A stretch of 64,000 bases of DNA. Source: JBBCJR01 sp037190805 (GTDB taxonomy: Bacteria; Pseudomonadota; Alphaproteobacteria; Sphingomonadales; Sphingomonadaceae). The notes beneath the pieces were generated by a model. The model was not told where the DNA came from and did not search any database. It saw nothing but the letters and a program-made list of their open reading frames with translations. Below, piece by piece: positions 27,579 through 37,351 of this stretch. Every line of letters begins with the position of its first letter. The stretch's first letter is position 1. The translations under genes and the position numbers were made by a program. Where the stretch lies: the NCBI GenBank assembly GCA_037190805.1, contig JBBCJR010000003.1, positions 1-64,000 on the forward strand, in the 5' to 3' direction.

Positions 27579-28576
27579 TGCGCTACCGCCCAGAACCTGG
27601 CCCGACGATCGGCCGGGACATGAGCATCGAACCAGTCCCTGACCGGCGCCAGAGCCGGATGAGCGAGGTTGCGCTCCAGATAGCCCCAGACACGCGGTTG
27701 CATGGCCAGATAGCCGCTTTTGCCATCCCGCTTCCACAGCCGGGTGAAGATGCCCAGGATCTTGGTGTTGCGCTGCGCGCCCAGCACCTCATAGGCAGCG
27801 CGGAAACCGCTCCGATCGGCAACCCCGGCCCGATCCAGATAGCGCGCGAGCATCGCGGTCTCGAGTTCAGGCGTCACATCGCGTCGCGCGTCCTGAAGCA
27901 GCGAGACAAGATCATAGGCCCGGTGCCCGGCCAGCGCGTCCTGAAAGTCGAGCAACCCGAGGCCGTTCAGTCCCGGCCGGTCGATCAGCATGAGATTATC
28001 GGCATGATAGTCGCGCAGCACCAGCACGGGCGCGGCCCCCGCCTCCTCCGCGACCCGCTCCCAGGCGGCCCGCCAGGCGGCCAGCCACGGCTCGGGATCG
28101 ATCTCGAGGCCCGTCGCCGGTCCGTACCAGTCCGGAAACAACATCACCTCGCGCGCCATCGCCGCATCGTCATAGGACGCCACAGCGGGCGGATGATGAC
28201 GCCCGAGTTCCACCAGGATGTCGATCGCGGCGGCATAGACGGCGTGCTCGTCGGCGCCGGCGGCGGCCAGCACCGGTCCCACCCGCGCATCGCCGAAATC
28301 CTCGAGCAGCAGTAGCCCGGCATCAAGGTCCACGGCCAAAATCTCGGGCGCCGACAGGCCCAGACCGCCAAGGTGGCGCGCGATGGCGATGAACGGGCGC
28401 ACATCCTCATGCTCGGGCGGCGCGTCCATCAGCACGGCGCTGCGTCCGCCATCGACGACCCGGAAATAACGTCGGAAGCTGGCATCCCCCGCCAGAGGCA
28501 GGATGGCGGCCCCACCCCAGCCATTGGCGGCCAGAAAGGCGGGTGCGGCGGCGGGTGGGATCATCGGGGAGGCCAT
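27575..28576 (-). CDS. amgK: N-acetylmuramate/N-acetylglucosamine kinase (AmgK-like)
   Basis: 333 residues, an aminoglycoside-phosphotransferase-like sugar kinase. Motifs: GDASFRRYFRV near the N-terminus (nucleotide loop), VLLLEDFGDA-like hinge, catalytic Brenner motif LRDYHADNLM with LGLLDFQDA. AmgK phosphorylates MurNAc and GlcNAc at C1, feeding MurU; conferral of fosfomycin tolerance is known for such pathways. Of three possible starts, the ATG with GGAAGG just upstream is used; an ATG overlapping the tsaE stop is an alternative. Confidence 0.9.
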   Translation of the reverse strand: MASPMIPPAAAPAFLAANGWGGAAILPLAGDASFRRYFRVVDGGRSAVLMDAPPEHEDVRPFIAIARHLGGLGLSAPEILAVDLDAGLLLLEDFGDARVGPVLAAAGADEHAVYAAAIDILVELGRHHPPAVASYDDAAMAREVMLFPDWYGPATGLEIDPEPWLAAWRAAWERVAEEAGAAPVLVLRDYHADNLMLIDRPGLNGLGLLDFQDALAGHRAYDLVSLLQDARRDVTPELETAMLARYLDRAGVADRSGFRAAYEVLGAQRNTKILGIFTRLWKRDGKSGYLAMQPRVWGYLERNLAHPALAPVRDWFDAHVPADRRARFWAVAQ

Positions 28577-29007
28577 CGCCCTTCCCAAGCCGGTGGCACC
28601 GTGGCTGTCAAGCGCCGCCCAGTTTCTCCGGCGCCCTCGATCCTGAGCGCGAGCGCATCAGGCCACGCCCCTCGCCCCAGCCGTTCCGGCCATTCGATCA
28701 GCAGCACCGCATCCCGGCGCGCGTCTTCAAGGCCAAGTTCCAGGGTCTCTTCCGGGTCTTCGAGACGATAAAGATCGACATGCCAGAGCGCCAGGCGCAG
28801 ATCGGGCGGATCATAGGTCTGTATCAACGTAAAGGTCGGGCTGGGCACCTCGCCGACATGGCCGAGGCCACCGATTATGCCTCGCGCCAGGGTCGTCTTG
28901 CCCGCCCCCAGATCGCCGGACAGCAGCACGGCGTCCCCCGGCCGCAGAATGTCGGCCATCGCCGTGCCCAGTGCCAGCATCGCCTGCTCGTCCATGATCA
29001 GGGTCAT
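28561..29007 (-). CDS. tsaE: tRNA threonylcarbamoyladenosine biosynthesis ATPase TsaE
   Basis: 148 residues. Walker A SGDLGAGKTTLARGI (about residues 30-44), then SPTFTLIQTY and HVDLYRL, typical of TsaE/YjeE. With TsaB, TsaC and TsaD it makes the universal t6A modification at position 37 of ANN-decoding tRNAs. The start overlaps the divL stop (ATGA), so the two are translationally linked. Confidence 0.95.
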   Translation of the reverse strand: MTLIMDEQAMLALGTAMADILRPGDAVLLSGDLGAGKTTLARGIIGGLGHVGEVPSPTFTLIQTYDPPDLRLALWHVDLYRLEDPEETLELGLEDARRDAVLLIEWPERLGRGAWPDALALRIEGAGETGRRLTATVPPAWEGRWPPR

Positions 29008-31337
29008 GCCGGGCGCGTCCGTGGCAGATGGATGGTCACGATCGTTCCCTGACCCACGGCGGAAACCAGGTCCACCCGTCCACCATGCTGGGTGACGAAC
29101 CGGCGGACCAGCGGCAGACCGAGGCCGATCGCGCCGTGCTTCGCTTTCCCCGCGCCGTGGAACGTGTCGAACACCCGTGCCTGTTCGTCGGGCGGAATGC
29201 CGACACCGCTGTCCGAGACCATCAGGCGAACCCCATGCTCATCCCCCTCGGCGATGATCATCACCTTGCCGCCGCCCGGGGTAAAGGCGAGCGCGTTGGC
29301 GACCACATGACCCAACGCCTGTTTCAATCGCCGACGATCCGCTTCGACAATGCCGGCGTCGGCGCGGATATCGGCATGCAAATCGAGCTTGCGGGTGACC
29401 GCGGCCTCACGCGCTTCGTCGACCACCTCGCGCGCCAACGCCCCTGTATCGACCGGGGCGAACTCCAGCTCGACCGGCCCCGCCTCGCTGATCGAAAGGT
29501 CGAGGATATTGTCGATCAGGCCCTTCAGCCGCTCCGCCGCCTCGAGGATCGGATCGACATAGCCGCTCTGCTGCGGGTTGAGATCGCCCGCATAGCCAGC
29601 CTGCAGCATCTCGGCAAAGCCGGTGATCGACGTCAGCGGGGTGCGCAGTTCATAGCTCATATTGGCGACGAACGCGGACTTCATGCGGTCGGCAGCCTCC
29701 AGTGCCTCGTTCCTGTCGCGCAGCGCCGATTCAATGCGCCGGCTGTCGGTGACATCGAGAATGGTGAACAGCGCGTTGCCGTCGGGCAGGGGCACGGCGG
29801 CGAATTCCAGATGACGTCCGTCGGCCAGCGCAAACCGGCCGCTCCGCTGCTTGCGGTCGCTGGTTGCCGAGCGGACGAAGTCGCGCAGCAACTCGGCCCG
29901 CTGCGGCGACTGCATCATGGCGGCGGCGGCTGTCACCAGTTCATCGACATGCGGCGGCGACTGCATCTCAACCGGATCGAGCTGCCACAGACGGGAAAAG
30001 CGGCTGTTCCACAGCGTCAGGCGGCCATTCGCAGCGAACACCGCCACCGCCTCGAACAGATTGTCCAGTGTCGCAGCCTGGACCCTGAGCAGCGTATCCC
30101 GCGCGCTGGCGAGCCGCATATGCTCCGTCCGGTCCTCGACGATCAGCAACAGACCGCCCTCGGAATGGGGCTGGGCAAGGACGCGCAGATGTTCGCCACC
30201 CGGCAGCGACCAGCTTTCCTCGACCACATCGACGGCGGCATTGAACCATCCGCGCCGTTCGGCCCGCCAGCTTGGATAATCGCGGCTTTCCGGCACCCGG
30301 CTGTTTTCCCGCATCCGATCCAGGACACGCTCGAATTCCGGCTGTTCGGCCAGCCAGTCGGCGTCGATGCCGAACAGCCGCAGAAAAGGCTGATTGAAAA
30401 AGCTCAGGCTGCGGTCGGCACCGAACATGGCGATTGCCGCCGACAGCTGGTCGAAAGTCGCCCGCTGCGATTGTTCCAGCCGGGCAAGCTCACGACGAAG
30501 ATCCTCGACCTCCTCGACGTCGAAGGCGAAACCGGCCACCCCCGCCTCGCCCAGAGGGACATCGACGATCTTCAACATCCGCCGCGCGCCGCCGATGATC
30601 ACCGGTTCGATCCGGGTCAACATCTCGTTGGCGGCACGAGCCCGCGCCGCACCCTCCGGACCTTGCCCGCCTTCCATCAGCTCGATCCACCGGGCCACGG
30701 CCTCGTCGCCGTTATTGGCCTCGACCGCCACCGCGTAGGCGGCGTTGACCAGCGCAAGGTTCAGATCGGGTCCGCGCAACCACATCGGGAAGGGAGCCGC
30801 CTCGATCAGCATCGACAAGGCGGTCAGCGCCCGCCCGCGCCGCTCCGCATCCTGGGTCAGGGCGCGAACCTCATTGCGATCGTGGGTCGCGTCGGTCAGC
30901 CACAGCACCGCTTCGCCCGCGCCCAGATCGCGCGGCACCGGCACGCCATTGACCGACACCACCCGATTGCCCCTCAAAGTGTGCGCCAGGCGGGTAAAGG
31001 ATGCGCCGGAGGCCTTGAGCGCGACGATATCATCCGCCAGCAATGCCCCGTCCTCAGGGTCGAAATGACCGGTGATGAGGTCGCCATGCTCGATGTCCGC
31101 GCCCAGCAGTGCGGCCAGACGCCCGGAGCCCATCACGCGGCCACCGCCATCGATGACCGCATAGGCGGCTGGCGCGGTCGACAGCAGCGCCGCCAGCCCT
31201 TCGCCCCAGCGGCGTAGCTGATAGCGTTCGGCCCGCGCTCTCAGGCCGCGCACCATCGCCCACGACGCGGCAGCGATCCACGCGCCGACGACCAGCGCCA
31301 GGATGGCCTGCGCCGAAAGGGAAAGGCTCTCGATCAC
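29004..31337 (-). CDS. divL: DivL-like tyrosine pseudo-histidine kinase
   Basis: 777 residues: an N-terminal transmembrane helix (residues 9-29), several PAS-like modules, then a HisKA dimerisation domain and a HATPase domain. The phospho-acceptor motif reads NMSYELRTPLTS: Tyr562 replaces the histidine, the defining feature of Caulobacter DivL (Tyr550, 769 residues). The ATPase boxes look intact (VVANALAFTPGGGKV; DSGVGIPP; GAIGLGLPLVRRF). Caulobacter DivL is a receptor for DivK that controls CckA and hence CtrA. Upstream of tsaE, as in other alphaproteobacteria. The start is a GTG. Confidence 0.88.
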   Translation of the reverse strand: MIESLSLSAQAILALVVGAWIAAASWAMVRGLRARAERYQLRRWGEGLAALLSTAPAAYAVIDGGGRVMGSGRLAALLGADIEHGDLITGHFDPEDGALLADDIVALKASGASFTRLAHTLRGNRVVSVNGVPVPRDLGAGEAVLWLTDATHDRNEVRALTQDAERRGRALTALSMLIEAAPFPMWLRGPDLNLALVNAAYAVAVEANNGDEAVARWIELMEGGQGPEGAARARAANEMLTRIEPVIIGGARRMLKIVDVPLGEAGVAGFAFDVEEVEDLRRELARLEQSQRATFDQLSAAIAMFGADRSLSFFNQPFLRLFGIDADWLAEQPEFERVLDRMRENSRVPESRDYPSWRAERRGWFNAAVDVVEESWSLPGGEHLRVLAQPHSEGGLLLIVEDRTEHMRLASARDTLLRVQAATLDNLFEAVAVFAANGRLTLWNSRFSRLWQLDPVEMQSPPHVDELVTAAAAMMQSPQRAELLRDFVRSATSDRKQRSGRFALADGRHLEFAAVPLPDGNALFTILDVTDSRRIESALRDRNEALEAADRMKSAFVANMSYELRTPLTSITGFAEMLQAGYAGDLNPQQSGYVDPILEAAERLKGLIDNILDLSISEAGPVELEFAPVDTGALAREVVDEAREAAVTRKLDLHADIRADAGIVEADRRRLKQALGHVVANALAFTPGGGKVMIIAEGDEHGVRLMVSDSGVGIPPDEQARVFDTFHGAGKAKHGAIGLGLPLVRRFVTQHGGRVDLVSAVGQGTIVTIHLPRTRPA

Positions 31338-31506
31338 CGAACCGCCATGTCGGGATGTCTCACACTCACCCGGCGGTGCTTAACGCAAGAGTCAGCAACC
31401 CCAAACACCCCGTCGCGAGAAACTCGCGACGCGCAGGCGCAGAAGCGGTTCGGCCAGCGATCTCCCTGGCTCCATTCACCCGGCCCTCCGTTCGGAAGGG
31501 TCGGGA

Positions 31507-31543
31507 CGGACGCTGATCCAGTTTTCGACTGGATCAGCGTCCG
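31507..31543. terminator. 16-bp perfect hairpin after ahcY
   Basis: Arms 31507-31522 and 31528-31543 pair perfectly (core GGACGCTGATCCAGT) around a five-base TTTCG loop. It starts about seven bases after the ahcY stop, so termination or 3'-end protection of that message is likely. No T-run follows on the minus strand. It may instead be a dispersed intergenic repeat unit; a genome-wide count would tell. Confidence 0.55.
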
Positions 31544-31549
31544 AGAGAC

Positions 31550-32965
<1,416 letters not shown>

Positions 32966-33045
32966 GATCTCCCGGTCGATAAAAATGATGACGGGCAGCG
33001 CCCGTCGCCGGCGCTGCTTAGCCGCGACCACCTGTCCGACGCAAA

Positions 33046-33063
33046 TATAAAGATTTGTTTATG
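33046..33063. promoter_or_regulatory. Imperfect palindrome before ahcY, SahR-like operator
   Basis: On the ahcY strand the 18-base element reads CATAAACAAATCTTTATA, an imperfect inverted repeat. I recall a CATAAAGATATCTTTATG-type motif assigned by comparative genomics to an ArsR-family regulator (SahR) of the SAM/methionine cycle in alphaproteobacteria; 14 of 18 positions agree. It lies about 80-100 bases before the start. The motif identity is from memory and the binding is inferred. Confidence 0.4.
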
Positions 33064-33081
33064 TCCTTCCCGGGGTCCTTG

Positions 33082-33115
33082 GCTGGAGGGGGCATGAGCC
33101 CGCGCGCCCTCCAGC
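33082..33115. terminator. Weak hairpin after yqgE
   Basis: GCTGGAGGG (33082-33090) pairs with CCCTCCAGC (33107-33115) around a 16-base loop, about nine bases after the yqgE stop. No T-run is present, so it may be a factor-dependent terminator or simply a 3'-end structure separating yqgE from the ahcY promoter. Confidence 0.35.
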
Positions 33116-33123
33116 GCAAAGCC

Positions 33124-33684
33124 TCATGCCCGGCCGGCAGTCGCGGTCAGCAGGCTGGCGTCGACCCCGGCGCCGGCGAACGCCGCGGTCCAGCGGGTAT
33201 CGGCCGGGGTGTCGAACAGCAGCGCAGGCGCGAGCGGCGCCTCAAACCACCCGTGGCGGGTCAACTCGTCCTCCAGCTGTCCCGGTCCCCAACCGGCGTA
33301 GCCGAGCGCGACCAGCCAGCGACGCGGGCCTTCGCCGGCGGCGATCGCGCGCAGGATGTCGAGCGTCCCGGTCAGCGCCAGGCCGTCCGCGACCAGCATC
33401 GTTTCCTCGCCGCCCCAGTCGGGACTGTGCAGAACGAAGCCGCGATGCGGCTCCACCGGCCCTCCGATCAGTACTGGAACATCCGGCGCCACCCCAGGAT
33501 CGATTTCCAGCTGGATGAGTAGCATATGCAGGGTCAAGCCCGTCGCGGCGTCACCGACACCGATACCAAGCGCCCCCTTCCCGTCATGGGCGCAGATGGC
33601 GATCGCCGCACGGGTGAAACGGGGATCGCCGATCCCCGGCATGGCCAGAAGCATCCGACCGGACAGAGAGATGGACTCGCCCAT
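33124..33684 (-). CDS. YqgE/AlgH family protein
   Basis: 186 residues. Family features: LSGRMLLAMPGIGDPRFTRAAIAICAHD at the N-terminus (LLIAMP...F..sVi.i..H pattern), then GGPVEPHRGFVLHS and ALGYAGWGPGQLEDEL. YqgE/AlgH is a widespread cytoplasmic protein of unresolved molecular function, once linked to alginate regulation. The ATG near the divergent glycosyltransferase gene is chosen on family alignment; earlier in-frame codons lack similarity. Confidence 0.92.
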   Translation of the reverse strand: MGESISLSGRMLLAMPGIGDPRFTRAAIAICAHDGKGALGIGVGDAATGLTLHMLLIQLEIDPGVAPDVPVLIGGPVEPHRGFVLHSPDWGGEETMLVADGLALTGTLDILRAIAAGEGPRRWLVALGYAGWGPGQLEDELTRHGWFEAPLAPALLFDTPADTRWTAAFAGAGVDASLLTATAGRA

Positions 33685-33733
33685 TTCTCGACTATAGGCG
33701 CGAGAATCTGAGTTCCAACCCCTTGGGGCAATC

Positions 33734-34705
33734 ATGAGCAGCAACCCGGCCGTCTCGGTGATCATCCCGGCTTATAATGTAGCTCCCTATATCGGCGAGA
33801 CACTCGACTCGCTCATCGCCCAGACACGCGATGATTGGGAGGCCGTGATCGTCAACGACGGCAGCACCGACGCGTTGGGCGAGGTCCTGGCTCGTTATGC
33901 GCACGATCCACGTATCCGCGTCATCGACCAGGCGAACACAGGTCTGGCAAGCGCCCGCAATCGCGGCATAGCCGAGGCGCGGGCCAATATCATTGCCCTT
34001 CTCGACGGGGACGACCGCTATCGCCCGACTTATCTGGAGGCCATGCTGGCAGCCCTTGCCGCCGATCCCGGTCTCGGCTTCGTGTTTTGCGATGCAACCA
34101 TGTTCGGCACTCCTACCCGCGAGGGCCGCCGCTTTTCGGAATTCGAGCCGCAGGACGGACCAGTCACACTCGCCCGCATCATCCTTCGCCAGATCAATAT
34201 CTTCGGTTCAACCACAATCCGCCGCGCGGCGTTGGACGACGTCGGCGGTTTCGACGACCGCCTCCGCGCCTGCGAGGATCTGGACCTGTGGCTGAGGATT
34301 CTCGCCGCCGGTCATGGCGCGGCACGAGTCGATGCGGCGCTGGTCGACTATCGCCGCCGTACCGATTCACTGTCCGCCGCGCCGATCAAACTCAACCAGG
34401 CGGCGGTCGCTGTCTATGAACGTTTGGCCTCCAGCCTCGCGGGGCGTCCCGAGCGGGCGGCCGCCGAGGCACAGGCGGCCTATTACCGCGCTGTCATCGA
34501 CTGGGATTCCGGCGAAGCCGCGATCCGCGACGGCCGCGCGTTAGAGGGCGTGCGAATGATGGCTACCGCCGCGCCGCGGCTCGGCTATCGGCGCTGGATA
34601 CCGCTGCTCGCCTTCCTCACACGCTTTCCCGCATTGGCGGCACCGCTCCTCCGGTTCCGGGACCGGCGCAATGCCAAGGCGCTGGCCCTCGGAGGAGTGG
34701 ACTGA
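33734..34705 (+). CDS. Family 2 glycosyltransferase
   Basis: 323 residues, GT-A fold. Nucleotide-sugar binding VSVIIPAYNVAPYIGETLDS and VNDGSTDALGEVL, then the DxD-type motif LLDGDDRYRPTYLEAM, and an acceptor-side CEDLDLWLRI. No membrane segments. It probably adds one sugar to a lipid-linked glycan or capsule; the substrate is not readable. It is about 50 bases from the divergent yqgE start and upstream of the peroxiredoxin gene, not part of an obvious polysaccharide cluster. Confidence 0.9.
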   Translation: MSSNPAVSVIIPAYNVAPYIGETLDSLIAQTRDDWEAVIVNDGSTDALGEVLARYAHDPRIRVIDQANTGLASARNRGIAEARANIIALLDGDDRYRPTYLEAMLAALAADPGLGFVFCDATMFGTPTREGRRFSEFEPQDGPVTLARIILRQINIFGSTTIRRAALDDVGGFDDRLRACEDLDLWLRILAAGHGAARVDAALVDYRRRTDSLSAAPIKLNQAAVAVYERLASSLAGRPERAAAEAQAAYYRAVIDWDSGEAAIRDGRALEGVRMMATAAPRLGYRRWIPLLAFLTRFPALAAPLLRFRDRRNAKALALGGVD

Positions 34706-34748
34706 TATCGCCGCCGACGCGGACGGGCACAGACGAGGAGCAGATGCG

Positions 34749-35231
34749 ATGACGATCAAGGTTGGAGACAAGGTTCCGGACGCCAGCTTCACCAAGGCGA
34801 CCGCCGACGGGCCGCAGCCGGTTTCTTCAGAAGAGTTCTTCAAAGGCCGCCGTGTTGCCCTGTTCTCGGTTCCCGGCGCGTTCACGCCCACCTGTTCGGC
34901 CCGCCACCTGCCGGGCTATGTCGACAAAGCCGAAGACCTTCGCGCCAAGGGCATCGACGAAGTCGTCTGCACCGCCGTCAACGACGCCTTTGTGATGGGC
35001 GCGTGGGGCAAGTCGAGCGGCTCCGAGAACAAGGTGACGATGCTGGCCGACGGCAACGGCGCCTTCGTCGAGGCGCTGGGCCTGACCATGGACGGCAGCA
35101 AATATGGCATGGGCCGGCGCGGCCAGCGCTTTTCGATGGTCGTCAACGACGGGATCGTCGAGCAGTTGAACGTCGAGGCGCCCGGCGACTTCAAGGTCAG
35201 CGCCGCCGACTATATGCTGGAGCAGCTCTGA
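34749..35231 (+). CDS. Peroxiredoxin (Prx5-like)
   Basis: 160 residues. Peroxidatic Cys49 in SVPGAFTPTCSARHLPGYV, with the catalytic Arg region GRRGQRFSMVVNDG toward the C-terminus, matches the redoxin/Prx5 family. It reduces hydrogen and alkyl peroxides with thiol donors. AGGAG lies eight bases before the ATG. The small membrane protein gene follows after four bases, so the two are probably co-expressed. Confidence 0.94.
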   Translation: MTIKVGDKVPDASFTKATADGPQPVSSEEFFKGRRVALFSVPGAFTPTCSARHLPGYVDKAEDLRAKGIDEVVCTAVNDAFVMGAWGKSSGSENKVTMLADGNGAFVEALGLTMDGSKYGMGRRGQRFSMVVNDGIVEQLNVEAPGDFKVSAADYMLEQL

Positions 35232-35235
35232 CCCG

Positions 35236-35472
35236 ATGGCCGATACGGATTACCCCCACGACGATGGCATCGTCGAAGAGGGCGACATTGCGGACCATGA
35301 AGCTGACGACCCCGACGCCGATCAGGCGGACGCCCGCACCCGGCGCCGGATGGAATTGAGCCCGGTGATGACCGCGGCGGCGGTCGGCGGCCTCAGCGCC
35401 GCCGGCATCGCCGTCGCCGTCATCCTTGGTCGGCGCTTCCTGAAGCGCCGGCAGGAGCGGGACGACGAGTAA
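35236..35472 (+). CDS. Small tail-anchored membrane protein, unknown
   Basis: 78 residues. The first 40 are strongly acidic (many Asp/Glu in DYPHDDGIVEEGDIADHEAD). Residues about 43-66 form one hydrophobic segment (VMTAAAVGGLSAAGIAVAVILG), followed by a basic RRFLKRRQER end. By the positive-inside rule the C-terminus faces the cytoplasm. No family recognised. The close position after the peroxiredoxin gene supports it as a genuine gene. Confidence 0.7.
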   Translation: MADTDYPHDDGIVEEGDIADHEADDPDADQADARTRRRMELSPVMTAAAVGGLSAAGIAVAVILGRRFLKRRQERDDE

Positions 35473-35493
35473 ACCGCCCGCATCGGCCCAATC

Positions 35494-37296
35494 CTACCAG
35501 GTGCAGGTGCGGCCCCGGTTCTGTTCCTCCAGCCAGCCGATCAGCGGCTGGAAATAAGCAATCATCGCTCGCCCATCGATCTCGCGGCTGCCGGTGAAGG
35601 CCTCCAGCGCGTCGGGCCAGGGCTTCGACTTGCCCATTTCCAGCATCGCGTTCAGCCGGCGCCCGACCTCCTTGTTGCCGTAGAAGGAACAGCGGTGAAG
35701 CGGGCCGGTCCAGCCCGCCTGATCGCACGCCGCCTTGTAGAACTGGAATTGCAGAATGCGGGCGAGGAAATAACGCGCATAGGGCGTGTTGCCCGGAATA
35801 TGATATTTCGCGCCGGCATCGAGCCCGGTCTCGCCGCGCTCCACCGGCGGGCGGATACCCTGATATTGAAGGCGAAGGTCATTCCACGCCGCATTGTAGC
35901 GGTCGGGCGTGATCTCGCCCGAAAACACCCCCCAGCGCCATTTGTCGACCAGCAGGCCGAACGGCAGGAACGCCACCTTGTCCATCGCCTGCCTGAGCAG
36001 AAGGCCGATATCCTTCGACGCCGGCGGCACCGCGCTCTGGCTCAGAAGGCCGATCGACACCAGATAGTCGGGCGTCACCGACAGGGCGATGGTATCGCCG
36101 ATCGCCTCGTGGAACCCGTCATTGGCGCTGTCGCGATAGAGGATGGGTTGGCGATTATAGGCCCGCTGATAATAATTATGCCCCAGCTCATGGTGGATGG
36201 TGACGAAATCGTCGCCATTGACCTTGGTGCACATCTTGATCCGCAGGTCGTCGACATTGTCGACGTCCCAGGCCGAGGCATGGCAAACGACCTCGCGGTC
36301 ACGCGGCTTGACGATCATCGACCGCTGCCAGAACGTCTCCGGCAACGGCGTGAAACCAAGCGAGGAAAAGAACGCCTCTCCGGTTCTCACCATCTTTACC
36401 GGATCATATTGCTTCGCCACCAGCAGCTTGCCGATGTCGAAGCCAAGGTCGCCAACGCCGGGCGGCGCGACGACATCATAAATATTGCCCCATTCCTGCG
36501 CCCACATATTCCCGAGCAGGTCGGCGCGGATCGGCCCGGTCTCGGGCTGGACGTTCTTGCCATACTTCTCCGACAGTTTTGCGCGCGTATAGCAATGGAC
36601 CTGATCGTAGAGCGGCTTCACCTGCAGCCACAGCTCGTCCATCATCGCGGCGAACTCGTCCGGCGGCATGTCGTATCCCGACCGCCACATCGCTCCCAGA
36701 TCCTTGTAGCCAAGGTCCTTGGCGCCCTGGTTGGCGATCTCGACCAGCCGGCTATAGTCGTCCCGCATCGGCCCGCCGACATTGTCGTGCCAACTGGTCC
36801 ACATCTCCGTCAGCGCCTTGGGGTCGCGAACCTCGCCCATCAGCGCCTCGATATCACTGCCGTTGGTCACCGTGCCCCGATAGGTGCCGGTGCCCTTGCC
36901 GTAGGTCGACTGCAGGCGGGTGGCGATGGTGTTCAGTTCCGCCGCCGCACCTTCCGTCGTCGGAGCCGGCAGCACTATCCCCTGCTTCAGAATGTCGAGC
37001 TTGCGCCTCGTGTCGGGGGACAGGCCGGAAACGCCGTCGAACCGCGCCGCTGCCTTCGCCCATTTGACCGACATCTCGGTGCCCTCGGCTCCGACCTTGG
37101 CCGCGACGGCATCGGTATCTTCGGTGATATGGGTGGCGTTGATCCACTGCACCCGCGCATTGAAGGTCGCAAAATCGGCGATCTCCTTCTCGGCGTCGGC
37201 GACCAGTCCGTCGGCCGATCCGGGGTCGGCCGCGCGCTCGCCGCCGCAGCCGGCCAGCATGATCGCCAAGGCGAGAATGGAGACGGCAGGCTTCAT
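35494..37296 (-). CDS. M2-family metallopeptidase lipoprotein (ACE-like)
   Basis: 600 residues. A lipoprotein signal ends LAGC near residue 17. The zinc motif HELGH (His369-Glu370...His373), part of TIHHELGHNYY, matches HExxH, with the further glutamate ligand in GFHEAIGDTIALS. The family includes peptidyl-dipeptidase A (angiotensin-converting enzyme); bacterial members remove dipeptides from peptide C-termini. GGGAGG precedes the ATG. It should sit in the outer membrane or periplasm and feed peptide uptake. Convergent with the peroxiredoxin pair. Confidence 0.93.
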   Translation of the reverse strand: MKPAVSILALAIMLAGCGGERAADPGSADGLVADAEKEIADFATFNARVQWINATHITEDTDAVAAKVGAEGTEMSVKWAKAAARFDGVSGLSPDTRRKLDILKQGIVLPAPTTEGAAAELNTIATRLQSTYGKGTGTYRGTVTNGSDIEALMGEVRDPKALTEMWTSWHDNVGGPMRDDYSRLVEIANQGAKDLGYKDLGAMWRSGYDMPPDEFAAMMDELWLQVKPLYDQVHCYTRAKLSEKYGKNVQPETGPIRADLLGNMWAQEWGNIYDVVAPPGVGDLGFDIGKLLVAKQYDPVKMVRTGEAFFSSLGFTPLPETFWQRSMIVKPRDREVVCHASAWDVDNVDDLRIKMCTKVNGDDFVTIHHELGHNYYQRAYNRQPILYRDSANDGFHEAIGDTIALSVTPDYLVSIGLLSQSAVPPASKDIGLLLRQAMDKVAFLPFGLLVDKWRWGVFSGEITPDRYNAAWNDLRLQYQGIRPPVERGETGLDAGAKYHIPGNTPYARYFLARILQFQFYKAACDQAGWTGPLHRCSFYGNKEVGRRLNAMLEMGKSKPWPDALEAFTGSREIDGRAMIAYFQPLIGWLEEQNRGRTCTW

Positions 37297-37351
37297 CAGG
37301 CTTTCCTCCCTGTGTCAGGGGACAGACAGTGGCGTCTGCCGGTCCGCCCGG

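Noticed and set aside
29028..31217. Open frame antisense to divL
   Set aside because: Composition is that of a shadow frame; the minus-strand kinase domains are clear.
32966..33045. SAH or SAM riboswitch before ahcY
   Set aside because: An 8-bp hairpin is present, but I could not find the conserved core sequences of the SAH riboswitch or SAM-II/SAM-V classes. Kept only as a leader hairpin.
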